The notes: a model not told the origin generated them from the sequence alone. A stretch of 8,346 nucleotides of DNA from an uncultured Campylobacter sp. (GCA_938041615.1 CALISV010000230.1:1-8346), one strand, 5' to 3'; positions 1 through 7,368 are shown, numbered from the stretch's first letter. A program made the numbers and translations.

Positions 1-234
1 AAGAGGCGGCCAGACTAAGCTTAAGGAGAGAAGGTGCGCGAGCAGGGGCCTAAAGCTAAATTACGACCCTGCGCCACTGCTTGCGTGCAATTTAAACGTG
101 ACGGGGCTTGCCGCTTAAGATTCTGCCCCGATATATTGTTCAATTCGTCAAATTTCATCGCTTGCGCTCGAGTTTTTGCGCCGCTCGCTGCCGCGCAAAT
201 TTTTTCGCACTTTGCCGCGCTTGCGCGACAAATT
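1..234. other. Intergenic stretch downstream of the operon, no gene seen
   Basis: No convincing gene lies here. Open frames on both strands are short, Ala/Cys/Arg-rich, lack a Shine-Dalgarno sequence and resemble no family I know. Two 6-bp inverted repeats are visible (42-47 with 67-72, and 102-107 with 125-130), plus a GC-rich repeat near 192-227. None is followed by a T run on the minus strand, so I cannot name an intrinsic terminator for the operon that ends at 235. The operon may end by another mechanism or read on past the window edge. Confidence 0.5.
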
Positions 235-1458
235 TTACTCAAAGTCCTTCTGTGCGATATTCGATACCTCCGTGGCGATCGAGTTGCCCCAAAACACGCC
301 GTCGATCGTGTAGTTTAAAAAGCCGTTTTCTATCTTTAGGTAGCCCGCTTCTTCGCATTTTTTGAAAAATTCCATCAGCTCGCCGAAGCTTTCATCGCCA
401 ATGAAGCTTTTTACTCGCGCCAGATCGATTTTATCGTATTGAAAGAGGCTTTTAAAGCGTCCTTGCGCTCTTTGTTTATCGTCAGATTTGCTGATCATTT
501 GCATATTTTCTTTGACGTTGTATAGGCCGTAATTTCCTATATGCCCGCCCGCACCTTTGCCCAGAGGCAGGACGTCCGCACCTTGGTGTCCTAAGCGGAT
601 ATAGCGGTATTCGTCGCGCCCCTTGCGGTTAAATTTAGTGTATTCGAGCACCTCGTAATTGCCCGTGCTAAACAGCTCGCGCGCGAAGGCGTTATGCAGC
701 TCGCGCTCGTAATTTACGTCGTAATAATCCTGCGACACCGTCTTTGCGAGCTCTGATTTCTCAAAAAGCTGAAGCGAATAAAAGCTCGTGCTGTCAATCT
801 CTAGCTCGTCTACTAGGCGCGCGTCTTCTAGCACTTCGTCTATCGTTTGCTCAGGATAGTTAAAGATAACGTCTGTGCAAACCATGCCGCTGAAATTTTG
901 CTTAATCATTTTTAGATGCTCTATCGCGCCTTTTTTGTCGTGGACGCGGTTTAGCAGCTTGCGGCCTTTGTCCGAAAATGTCTGCACGCCGATGCTAAAG
1001 CGGTTTACGCCCAGGCTTTCTAGCAGGCGCACTTTGCTCAAATTTAGATTATGCAGCGTGGTTTCTAGACTAAATTCGCAGTCGTCCGAGATATTAAAAT
1101 TTGATCGCAGAGCCGTGATGATCGGCTCTAGGTGCTTTTCTTTTAGTATCGTCGGGGTTCCGCCGCCAAAATAGACGCTGCGGATATTTTTAGCTCGTAG
1201 ATAAGGGAATTTACCGTATTTCCTGGTCTCGCCCAGCAGATACTGCGTGTAGCTGTCTAGCTCGTCCTCTAGCTTCGTGCGGTTCATCGAGCAAAACGAG
1301 CAGATATTATCGCAAAATGGCACGTGGATGTATATCACGCCGTCCTTTTGCGTCGGCAGCTCCTCGGTTAAAAATTTCTCGACCTCGGCGTTAGTCGCCA
1401 TCTTTATCTTTTTAGGACGCGTCGGTCCGGCGTGCCCTTTTTGCCTGGTTTCAAACAT
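235..1458 (-). CDS. Radical SAM enzyme, HemN-like, ChuW/HutW type (putative anaerobic heme degradation)
   Basis: 407-residue cytoplasmic protein. The radical SAM [4Fe-4S] motif CxxxCxxC is at C49, C53 and C56 (HVPFCDNICSFC), followed by GGGTPT at 98-103, a SAM-pocket-like stretch around E132 (LETTLHN), IGVQTF at 156-161, a Gly-rich LPLGKGAGGHIGNY at 297-310, and a C-terminal winged-helix-like end (FWGNSIA, 389-395). The layout is that of the HemN superfamily. ChuW/HutW members open heme without oxygen, giving anaerobilin, and the size and placement at the end of a TonB/ABC uptake operon favour that subgroup over HemN or HemW, which normally stand apart. Assignment to the subgroup is inference. 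The start ATG abuts the tonB stop (TAGATG) and has a strong GGAGGA site 4 nt upstream (1463-1468), so Met1 is preferred over Met20. A coproporphyrinogen dehydrogenase-like role is the main alternative. Confidence 0.8.
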   Translation of the reverse strand: MFETRQKGHAGPTRPKKIKMATNAEVEKFLTEELPTQKDGVIYIHVPFCDNICSFCSMNRTKLEDELDSYTQYLLGETRKYGKFPYLRAKNIRSVYFGGGTPTILKEKHLEPIITALRSNFNISDDCEFSLETTLHNLNLSKVRLLESLGVNRFSIGVQTFSDKGRKLLNRVHDKKGAIEHLKMIKQNFSGMVCTDVIFNYPEQTIDEVLEDARLVDELEIDSTSFYSLQLFEKSELAKTVSQDYYDVNYERELHNAFARELFSTGNYEVLEYTKFNRKGRDEYRYIRLGHQGADVLPLGKGAGGHIGNYGLYNVKENMQMISKSDDKQRAQGRFKSLFQYDKIDLARVKSFIGDESFGELMEFFKKCEEAGYLKIENGFLNYTIDGVFWGNSIATEVSNIAQKDFE

Positions 1459-2232
1459 CTATTCCTCCGTTTTGAACTCGTAAGGTTTGGTAATTATACA
1501 GTGCGATATATTTTTTAACGCTTTAATTTCTAACTCCTTTGTTATTTTTACGGCTTCGTCGTTAAAAATTTTATTTTTCCCGCGAACGGCTATGATCTTT
1601 ATCTCTCCGTCAAATTTAAAATCTACTTCGACTCTAAATGTCCCGTCGAGTCTCAGCATGAGCGCTTTTTTGGGATATTTGGCCTCGGGCTCGCGCGCCA
1701 CGGTAAAGCCCACACCCTCTTTGCATGCGTTTTGCTCTTTTGCTTCGCCGCTATCTTGCGCGGCGGGCTGCTTTGCGGGGGCTAAATTTGAGCTAGGCAG
1801 CGAGCTTTGCTCGGCGGGTAAAATTTGACTCGGTGCTGGTGCCGGTTCAAATTTAGGCTCTTCTTTTACCGTTTGCGCCGGCTTTGTCGAGATTTGCTTT
1901 TTTATTTTTGGCTTTGGGGGTTGCTTTTTCTCCTCCTTTGGCTTTTTGGGTTCCGGCTCTACCGGCTTTGGCTCGGGCTGTAAAATTTCGGGCTCTGGCT
2001 CAAATTTGACCGGCTGCGGCTGCGTTTCTTGCGGCCATTCCATAGGTTTTTCTAGCGGCTCCGCGCTTTGAGGCGGGAGCTGCTCTCTAGTCTCTTTGCT
2101 GGGCTCTTCTTGCGTCAAATTTAGCTTTATCTTTATCGTTTCTTGCGGTTTTGCGCTCTCTATCTGGCGCGAGTTTAACGGCAAAAAAAGCAGAGCTAAA
2201 TTTAAGACGAGCGAGACTAGAAAGTAGCGCAT
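1459..2232 (-). CDS. tonB: TonB, energy-transducing protein
   Basis: 257 residues. A single N-terminal membrane helix (about 3-19) begins almost at the first residue, so there is virtually no cytoplasmic tail. A long Pro/Glu/Lys-rich periplasmic linker (about 53-140, many EPEP, KPKP-like units) follows, and then a TonB C-terminal domain (about 178-257) with the usual YPKKAL and DGTFRVEVDFKFDGEI patterns. It should span the periplasm and couple ExbB/ExbD proton-driven motion to the receptor encoded upstream. The membrane helix has Ser7-x3-Asn11 where E. coli TonB has Ser16-x3-His20. Two cysteines (C170, C245) flank the folded domain and could form a disulfide. The ATG overlaps the stop of the binding-protein gene by one base (TAATG), so translation is probably coupled. 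exbB and exbD are in the same run but five genes upstream, separated from tonB by the transport genes. Confidence 0.9.
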   Translation of the reverse strand: MRYFLVSLVLNLALLFLPLNSRQIESAKPQETIKIKLNLTQEEPSKETREQLPPQSAEPLEKPMEWPQETQPQPVKFEPEPEILQPEPKPVEPEPKKPKEEKKQPPKPKIKKQISTKPAQTVKEEPKFEPAPAPSQILPAEQSSLPSSNLAPAKQPAAQDSGEAKEQNACKEGVGFTVAREPEAKYPKKALMLRLDGTFRVEVDFKFDGEIKIIAVRGKNKIFNDEAVKITKELEIKALKNISHCIITKPYEFKTEE

Positions 2233-3053
2233 TATTTGCTTAGCATCTCGTAAAATTTATCTACGGCTTCGCCTATGCGAGGCGTTCCTCTAAGTAGCAT
2301 CGAGGAGGGTACGGTGAGTACTTTGCCGTTTTTTGCGGCGGTCGTTTTTTTAAGCACCGGATTTTGTTTTAGGAAATTTTCGCCATCGCCGCCCATGCCG
2401 CCGATAACGACGATGAAGTCCGGATTTTGCGATAAGATAAACTCTGTCGAGACGATCGGAGTCGAGCCCTCTACGTTATCGGCGATATTTTTTAGTCCGA
2501 GTTTGTTAAAGATATCGCCCGGCAGGGTCTTTGAGCTAAAGCCCGTAAGCGGCGTCGATGAAAATACCGCTAGTATTTTTTTGCCTTTTACTTCGCTGTT
2601 TGCAAAAGAGTCGATTTTGGATTTTATCTCGTTTACGACTTCGCTCGCTTTTTGCTCTTTGCCCGTTACTTTGCCGATTTCTTCGATATTTTTGTAGATA
2701 TCGCCGACGCTATCGGCTTTTAGCGTGAGGGTTTTTAGGTTAAATTTGGCAAGGCTCTCGTTTACGTTTGCCGAGTGAAAGCTGGTGACAACAAGATCAG
2801 GCTTTAGCTCGACGATTTGCTCGATGTTTGGCTTCGTGTATGTGCCTACGCTTTTTAGCTTTACGGTTTGATCCTCGGGCCAAATTTTAGAAAACTGAAG
2901 CGTAGCGATGGCCGCTAGCTGATCCTGCGCGCCGAGCATATAGACTATCTCGACGACTGATGGGTCTAGCACGACTAGCTTTTTGGGCGCGTTTGCGGTT
3001 AAATTCGCCAAAAGACAACTGGCTGCAAGCAAAAGTGCGGCTATTTTTTTCAT
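2232..3053 (-). CDS. Periplasmic substrate-binding protein of a heme/siderophore/B12-type ABC importer
   Basis: 273 residues from the preferred start. A signal peptide (KK, then a hydrophobic run) covers about residues 1-22, with likely cleavage after TANA. C13 sits in AAS-C, a poor lipobox, so a soluble periplasmic form is more likely than a lipoprotein. The rest is a class III (TroA/BtuF-like) fold: VVEIVYMLGAQDQLAAIA, then VGTYTKPNIEQIVELKPDLVV, a rigid linking helix, and near the end a LLRGTPRIGEAVDKF segment comparable to the LLGFGPR stretch of heme-binding members and to the PR segment of siderophore binders. The Tyr that binds heme in ShuT-like proteins follows VG directly; here Thr intervenes (VGTY). 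The ligand is therefore open. An in-frame TTG at 3066-3068 would give a 5-residue extension, but AAAGGA at 3060-3065 fits ATG at 3053. Position after the ATPase gene (30-nt gap) matches chuD of C. jejuni. Confidence 0.88.
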   Translation of the reverse strand: MKKIAALLLAASCLLANLTANAPKKLVVLDPSVVEIVYMLGAQDQLAAIATLQFSKIWPEDQTVKLKSVGTYTKPNIEQIVELKPDLVVTSFHSANVNESLAKFNLKTLTLKADSVGDIYKNIEEIGKVTGKEQKASEVVNEIKSKIDSFANSEVKGKKILAVFSSTPLTGFSSKTLPGDIFNKLGLKNIADNVEGSTPIVSTEFILSQNPDFIVVIGGMGGDGENFLKQNPVLKKTTAAKNGKVLTVPSSMLLRGTPRIGEAVDKFYEMLSK

Positions 3054-3059
3054 AGAAAA

Positions 3060-3065
3060 TCCTTT
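3060..3065 (-). promoter_or_regulatory. Ribosome binding site deciding the binding-protein start
   Basis: AAAGGA lies 6 nt before the ATG at 3051-3053. It would be inside the reading frame if translation began at the in-frame TTG at 3066-3068, so the ATG start is preferred. Confidence 0.75.
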
Positions 3066-3083
3066 CAAATTTGATTTATAAAT

Positions 3084-3851
3084 TTATCGCTTTACGGGCA
3101 CGACGAACGGCATGCCGTCGTGCTCTAAAATTTCGCAGTCTAGTCCGTAAATTTCATGTAAAATTTCTTTCGTATAAAGCTGCTTTGCCGTGCCTGCGTA
3201 GCATATCTCGCCATCTTTTAGCATCACGAGTTCGTCGCAAAACATAGCGGCTAAATTTAGATCGTGCAGCACGGCTACGGAGAGTAAATTTAGCTCTCTA
3301 GTCAAATCCTCGCAGATCTTTAACATCTGGACTCCGTAGTTTAGATCTAGCGCGCTCGTAGGCTCGTCAAGAAGCAAAATCTTTGGCTCGCTAACTAGCG
3401 CTCTAGCTAGCAGTACCCGCTGAAATTCTCCGCCGCTTAAGGAGTGGGCGCTGCGTTTGGCAAACCGCTCTACGTCAAGCAGGCGCATGATCTCGTAGGT
3501 TTTGGCTACGTCGTTTGCGTCGTATCCGCTAAACTGGCTTTTTAGATGACAAAAGCGCCCCGTTAGCACGATATCCTCGACTGTTAGTGGCATACTTAGA
3601 ACCGTTTTTTGCGGGACGAAGCCTAAAATTTTAGCCAGCTCTTTTAGCGAATAATCCTCCAGCTTTTTGTTTTCTAGCGTGATCACGCCGCTATTTGGCG
3701 ATAAAATTCTTAGGATATTTTTTAAAAGAGTGGATTTGCCGCAGCCGTTTGGACCCAAAATGCCTACGAACCTACCGTTTTCAAGGCTCAAATTTACGTT
3801 TTTTAGTATCTCTTTTTTGCCGTAGCTAAAGCATAGTTTTTCTATTTTCAC
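3084..3851 (-). CDS. ABC transporter ATP-binding protein (FecE/BtuD/HmuV type)
   Basis: 255 residues, the usual size for the ATPase of iron-chelate, heme or cobalamin importers. All nucleotide-binding motifs are intact: Walker A GPNGCGKS (33-40), Q-loop Gln81 (FVPQ), ABC signature LSGGEFQR (138-145), Walker B ILLLDEP with the D-loop SALD (158-169), and the switch His196 (VLHDLN). It should work as a homodimer on the cytoplasmic face of the FecCD-type permease encoded just upstream. The start is GTG, one base after the permease stop (TAA-A-GTG), with AGGAG 8 nt upstream at 3860-3864 inside the permease gene; no in-frame ATG lies closer. It corresponds in position to chuC of C. jejuni. The substrate cannot be read from this protein alone. 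Confidence 0.92.
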   Translation of the reverse strand: MKIEKLCFSYGKKEILKNVNLSLENGRFVGILGPNGCGKSTLLKNILRILSPNSGVITLENKKLEDYSLKELAKILGFVPQKTVLSMPLTVEDIVLTGRFCHLKSQFSGYDANDVAKTYEIMRLLDVERFAKRSAHSLSGGEFQRVLLARALVSEPKILLLDEPTSALDLNYGVQMLKICEDLTRELNLLSVAVLHDLNLAAMFCDELVMLKDGEICYAGTAKQLYTKEILHEIYGLDCEILEHDGMPFVVPVKR

Positions 3852-3852
3852 T

Positions 3853-4833
3853 TTATATGCTCCTGCTTGAGCGGATAGCTAAAAATAGAAAAAACGGAGC
3901 GCCGAAAAACGCCGTAACCACGCCGATAGGCACCTCGGTCGGGCTTAGGACGCTTTTGCCTATCGTGTCGCAGGCTAGCAGGAAAAACCCGCCCGCAAAG
4001 GCGCTAATGGGTATCAAAACGATGTTGCTCGAGGTTTTTAGTATCATGCGTAGTGTGTGCGGGATGATGAGCCCCACAAAGCCTATCATGCCCGTAAACG
4101 CGACCGAAAACGCCACGGCTAAGGATGAGACGATGAGCAGGCGTTTTTTCATCTTTTCTACGTCCACGCCTAGGCTTTGAGCCTCCTCGTCGCCGCTTAA
4201 GATGACGTTTAGCTCAAATCGCTTAAAGTAAAAATACGCCATAGATAGCACAAGAGGAACGCTGATGTAGGCGATCTTTTCCCAGTTTGCAGAACCCACG
4301 TAGCCCATCATCCACGCTACTATCTTAAAGCTATCCTCGCCGATGAGGTAGGTCGCAAAGCTCGTAAATGCGCCCAAAAACGACGAAAACGCGATACCGA
4401 TGATAAGAAGCGTGGCGATGGATTTGCCTTTTTTGGAGAGTTTAAAGATCAGTACCGAAAGTATCGCCGCGCTAAAAAAGGCAAACACGCCGTAGTAAAA
4501 ATCGGGCAGCTTTAAAAGATAAGCCGCCACGGCGCCAAAGGTTGCGGCGGAGGCGATGCCGATGATGTAGGGGTCTGCTAGCGGGTTTAAAAACACGCTT
4601 TGCACGACGACGCCCGAGCTTGCTAGTAGCATACCGATTAAAAAGGCCATGATGACGCGCGGCAAGCGAATCTCAAGCAAGATCGTCTCTTTTATCTCGT
4701 CTATCTCGCCGCCGCTTGCAAATTTGATTATATCTTGCCACGAGATATCGGCTCCGCCAAGACTAAGCGAAAATATAAAAAGCAGCGCCGTAAGCGCCGC
4801 CAAAACCGCCGTAACTCCGTTTTTAGTAGGCAT
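3853..4833 (-). CDS. FecCD-family ABC transporter permease
   Basis: 326 residues with about nine to ten hydrophobic segments, as in BtuC/FhuB-half/HmuU permeases. Family landmarks: LPRVIMAFLIGMLLASSG (57-74) followed by NPLADPYIIGIAS (83-95); the cytoplasmic coupling loop GDEEAQSLGVDVEKMKKR (214-231), which docks the ATPase; and GFVGLIIPHTLRM (251-263). It should form the inner-membrane channel as a homodimer and receive cargo from the periplasmic binding protein. The gene begins 11 bases inside the receptor gene, and its only nearby ribosome-binding sequence is weak (GAG/AAG in the receptor's last codons), so translational coupling to the receptor is likely. Position corresponds to chuB of C. 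jejuni. Substrate choices are heme, a ferric siderophore or cobalamin; the operon context favours heme. Confidence 0.92.
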   Translation of the reverse strand: MPTKNGVTAVLAALTALLFIFSLSLGGADISWQDIIKFASGGEIDEIKETILLEIRLPRVIMAFLIGMLLASSGVVVQSVFLNPLADPYIIGIASAATFGAVAAYLLKLPDFYYGVFAFFSAAILSVLIFKLSKKGKSIATLLIIGIAFSSFLGAFTSFATYLIGEDSFKIVAWMMGYVGSANWEKIAYISVPLVLSMAYFYFKRFELNVILSGDEEAQSLGVDVEKMKKRLLIVSSLAVAFSVAFTGMIGFVGLIIPHTLRMILKTSSNIVLIPISAFAGGFFLLACDTIGKSVLSPTEVPIGVVTAFFGAPFFLFLAIRSSRSI

Positions 4834-6895
4834 ACTTAAACTCTACGTAGTAGTTTCTCTCGTCGGCGGGCTCGTATATGTCCTCTAGCTCGCTTTGATA
4901 GGAGTTGTATTTTTTGTTGAATAAATTTTTAACTCCTGCAGAGACCGAAAATCCGCCTTTAAATTTATACTTCGCTCCAAGATCTACTAGCGTCCTAGAC
5001 ACGGTTTGCGTCTCGTAGCCTGATATGTCCGTCACGCCCGAGTAGATCGCTCTTTTTAGCTTTGATAGGTATTTGACGTCAAGGAGTAAATTTAGATCCT
5101 TGATCGGCTCGTAGTCGATGCTAGCGACAAATTTGCTCTTTTGTACGGTCGGCACTTCCATGCCTTTGTTGCTACCTTTTTTAAATTCGGCTTTTACGTA
5201 CGAGAAGGTCTGGCTGGTTTTTAGATTGTCTAAAATTTGCTGCTCGGCGTAGAGCTCGGCTCCGTATCTCCTGACGTCGTCTAAATTTATAAAAAACCAA
5301 CCGTCGGTTATGTTGTTAGTTAGCGTTCTGGTGTAGATTTCGTTTTTCGTATCGGTTAAAAACACGGTCGCGCTTATGAAATTATCATAGATCATATCTC
5401 TCACGCCAAGCTCGTAGGTTTGGTAGGTTTCTGATTTTAGATTATTTACTACGTAGTCGGTTCTGTTTGGCTTATCCACAAACTGAACGGGCGAGGGCGA
5501 GACGAATCCGCGCTCAAATTTAAAATAAACGTTGCCGGTGTCGGAGTATTTAAAGCTAGGCGTTATCTCAAAAGCGTGGTTGTCCGAGTTTTTCTTGCCT
5601 TTAAAGGACGAATCGCTAGTTATCGTTCGGCCAGGCGTCATGGCGACGACGGAGTGTGAGCGTCTATTCATGTCGTTTCTAGCTAGCTCGAGTCTATATC
5701 CAGCGCTCAAAGAAAACTGATCGGTAAAGTCGTGCTTTTCTAGCACGTAAAACGAATGCGTTTTCTTTTCTACGTCAAATTTGGTCGTGACGTCGGCGCT
5801 TACCGTGATAGGTCCGCGTCTGCTCGTAGATTTCGAGAGTATAGATCTTTTGGCCTCTTGTCTTAAAAAGTCGTAGCCGAATATAAAATCTCCGCTGCCG
5901 TAGCCGTATTTGCCCTTAAATTTAGCTCCGGCTTGTTTATCGGTTAGCCCTAGCGCTCCGCTGCCGCCGTCTTTGTAGGCGCTATAGGAGTCCATGGTTA
6001 GTTTTTGATAATAAGGCGATAGATTAAACGTCAGCGCGTCGTTTAAATTTATAGAGTAGTCGGCGTTTACGCTAACTCTTTTGTTTAGATAGTCGGTTTT
6101 GCTTGATCCCGCTTGCCTTCTATCCTGCTCTAGCTGAGCTTTGCTTAGAGCGCCGGTGGTGCGGCTTTTGTCTTTAAAATAGCTTGAGTCGATAGATAGC
6201 GCCTGATCGTCCGTTATCTGATAGGTTAGGCCGCCAGAGACGTAGTCCTCTTTGGTTTTATCTCCGCGTCTATATCCGTTTGAGTCCGATTTTTTCGCGT
6301 TTAGTTTTAAAGATAGCGCGTCGGTTACTCCGCCGCCGACGTTTAGGGCTACGTCTTTATAGGAGTAGGAGGCGAGCTTGCTAGAGACGCCTGCGTAAAA
6401 TTTCTTTTTGCTCTTTTTGGTGATGATATTTATCACGCCTCCCATCGTGCCGCTGCCGTATAGCACGGTGCCGCCTCCCGGGACTATCTCTATCCTATCT
6501 ACGTCCTCGATGGGTATCATATCTACGGGGATCCTAGTAGGCGTAGTGTCGATCATGTTTAGCGCGACGCCGTCCACCATCACCTTTACGGTCGTGGTCG
6601 ATCTAGCCGACGCGCTCCTTCTGGAGCCTTGTCCGCGCATATCTACGTTGTTGCCGTTTAGGCTGACGCCCGGAGCTTTTTCTAGCGCTTCTTTGATATC
6701 GCGGTATCCTCGATCCTCTATCTCTTTGGCGGTTATAACGGTTACGTTTCTAACCTCGTCTTTTAGCGCGCTCTCAAAGCCAGTCGTGGTTATGACGGTG
6801 GCGTCTAGTCTCGTGGAGCCATCCTCTGCGGCGTATAAATTTAGACTTGCTATCAGCGAAAGCGCGATAGCTCCTTGGCTTGATTTAGCAATCAT
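4823..6895 (-). CDS. TonB-dependent outer-membrane receptor
   Basis: 690 residues, a normal receptor length. The signal peptide is about 1-22 (cleavage near LYA/AED). A TonB-box-like DATVITTTG (31-39) leads into the plug (about 45-160: ITAKEIEDRGYRDIKEAL, DMRGQGSR, VKVMVDGV, DRIEIVPGGGTVLYGSGTMGGVINIITKK). A 22-strand barrel follows, ending KNLFNKKY and then NYYVEFKYAY with a terminal aromatic residue for outer-membrane assembly. The GFVSPSPVQF (463-472) and NNLKSET (484-490) segments occupy the places of FRAP and NPNL in heme receptors, but there is no His between them and none in the plug; only four His are present in all (380, 388, 414, 440). The ligand may thus be a ferric siderophore instead of heme. 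The ATG has AAGGAG 7 nt upstream (6903-6908). It is paralogous to the receptor whose 3' end lies at 8151-8346. Confidence 0.92.
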   Translation of the reverse strand: MIAKSSQGAIALSLIASLNLYAAEDGSTRLDATVITTTGFESALKDEVRNVTVITAKEIEDRGYRDIKEALEKAPGVSLNGNNVDMRGQGSRRSASARSTTTVKVMVDGVALNMIDTTPTRIPVDMIPIEDVDRIEIVPGGGTVLYGSGTMGGVINIITKKSKKKFYAGVSSKLASYSYKDVALNVGGGVTDALSLKLNAKKSDSNGYRRGDKTKEDYVSGGLTYQITDDQALSIDSSYFKDKSRTTGALSKAQLEQDRRQAGSSKTDYLNKRVSVNADYSINLNDALTFNLSPYYQKLTMDSYSAYKDGGSGALGLTDKQAGAKFKGKYGYGSGDFIFGYDFLRQEAKRSILSKSTSRRGPITVSADVTTKFDVEKKTHSFYVLEKHDFTDQFSLSAGYRLELARNDMNRRSHSVVAMTPGRTITSDSSFKGKKNSDNHAFEITPSFKYSDTGNVYFKFERGFVSPSPVQFVDKPNRTDYVVNNLKSETYQTYELGVRDMIYDNFISATVFLTDTKNEIYTRTLTNNITDGWFFINLDDVRRYGAELYAEQQILDNLKTSQTFSYVKAEFKKGSNKGMEVPTVQKSKFVASIDYEPIKDLNLLLDVKYLSKLKRAIYSGVTDISGYETQTVSRTLVDLGAKYKFKGGFSVSAGVKNLFNKKYNSYQSELEDIYEPADERNYYVEFKYAY
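4836..4862. repeat. 27-nt exact direct repeat, copy 1 (receptor 3' end)
   Basis: These 27 bases recur without change at 8164-8190. Both copies encode the C-terminal strand of a TonB-dependent receptor (RNYYVEFK), so the repeat reflects common descent or gene conversion of the paralogues and not a mobile element. Confidence 0.85.
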
Positions 6896-6942
6896 AGTTG
6901 TTCTCCTTGATTAAATTTACAGGGAGATAAAACTAGGCTCAT
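6892..6942 (-). CDS. Possible 16-residue leader peptide ahead of the receptor
   Basis: A short open frame, MSLVLSPCKFNQGEQL, fills the gap between exbD and the receptor. Its ATG follows AAAGGA (6949-6954) at a 6-nt spacing, and its TGA overlaps the receptor ATG as ATGA, the classic geometry for translational coupling. The receptor's own Shine-Dalgarno (6903-6908) lies inside this frame, so ribosomes on the leader would pass over it. There is no known homologue that I can name, and at 16 codons it could arise by chance; the ribosome binding site and exact stop/start overlap are the only support. Confidence 0.3.
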   Translation of the reverse strand: MSLVLSPCKFNQGEQL

Positions 6943-6945
6943 TTT

Positions 6946-7368
6946 CTATCCTTTGGGCTTTTTCTTGATATTTAACTCGACGTTTTGCGTGCCGTTATCT
7001 TTTAAAATAGAGATCAAATTTACGACCTCGCCGTAGTTTATAGCTTCATCGGCGTTTAGTTTGACGCTCTCTCTTTGCTTTGGGGTTAAATTTACGATTT
7101 GCGCGGCTAGATCTGCTAAATTTAAGCTTTTTTGCTCGCCGTTTATACTCAAAAGCACTTCGCCGCTAAGCAGATAAAAAACCTCGACGTTTTTGGTATC
7201 TTTTTCGTCCAAATTTGACGCGCTTTGGGGCAGGGCGATGTCGATGTGGGCAAATTTGTTAAAAGAGGTCGTAACCATAAAAAACAGCAAAAGCACGAAT
7301 ATCACGTCGATCAAATTTAACATCGAGATGCCGGCGTATCTGGCCTTATCTCTGCGGACATACTTCAC
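6946..7368 (-). CDS. exbD: ExbD, proton-channel subunit of the TonB motor
   Basis: 140 residues from the preferred GTG start, the usual ExbD length. A short basic cytoplasmic tail is followed by one membrane helix (about 16-36, LNLIDVIFVLLLFFMVTTSF) that keeps the essential Asp (D21 here, equivalent to D25 of E. coli), and then a periplasmic domain ending in a Lys-rich tail. It should dimerise within an ExbB pentamer and carry the proton path that drives TonB. The open frame extends to a TTG at 7393-7395, but AAAGGAG (7374-7380) sits 5 nt before GTG at 7366-7368, so that start is chosen. The gene overlaps exbB by 23 nt. Confidence 0.9.
   Translation of the reverse strand: MKYVRRDKARYAGISMLNLIDVIFVLLLFFMVTTSFNKFAHIDIALPQSASNLDEKDTKNVEVFYLLSGEVLLSINGEQKSLNLADLAAQIVNLTPKQRESVKLNADEAINYGEVVNLISILKDNGTQNVELNIKKKPKG

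Noticed and set aside
42..130. Two 6-bp inverted repeats as an operon terminator
   Set aside because: Long loops (about 17-19 nt) and no T run after the stem on the minus strand.
21..242. Minus-strand 73-codon frame downstream of the radical SAM gene
   Set aside because: It starts at TTG inside the radical SAM gene, has no ribosome binding site, and the Ala/Cys-rich product resembles no family.
34..365. Plus-strand frames of 85-94 codons at the left edge
   Set aside because: No ribosome binding site, odd Cys/Arg/Ala-rich composition, and they run antisense into the radical SAM gene.
2275..2697. Plus-strand 140-codon frame
   Set aside because: Antisense shadow of the periplasmic binding-protein gene, whose family match is clear.
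3044..3050. A7 tract at the start of the binding-protein gene as a phase-variable switch
   Set aside because: It is the ordinary Lys-rich start of a signal peptide (MKKI), and seven A is short for slippage control.
6408..6914. Plus-strand 168-codon frame
   Set aside because: Antisense shadow of the receptor plug domain; no independent signals.
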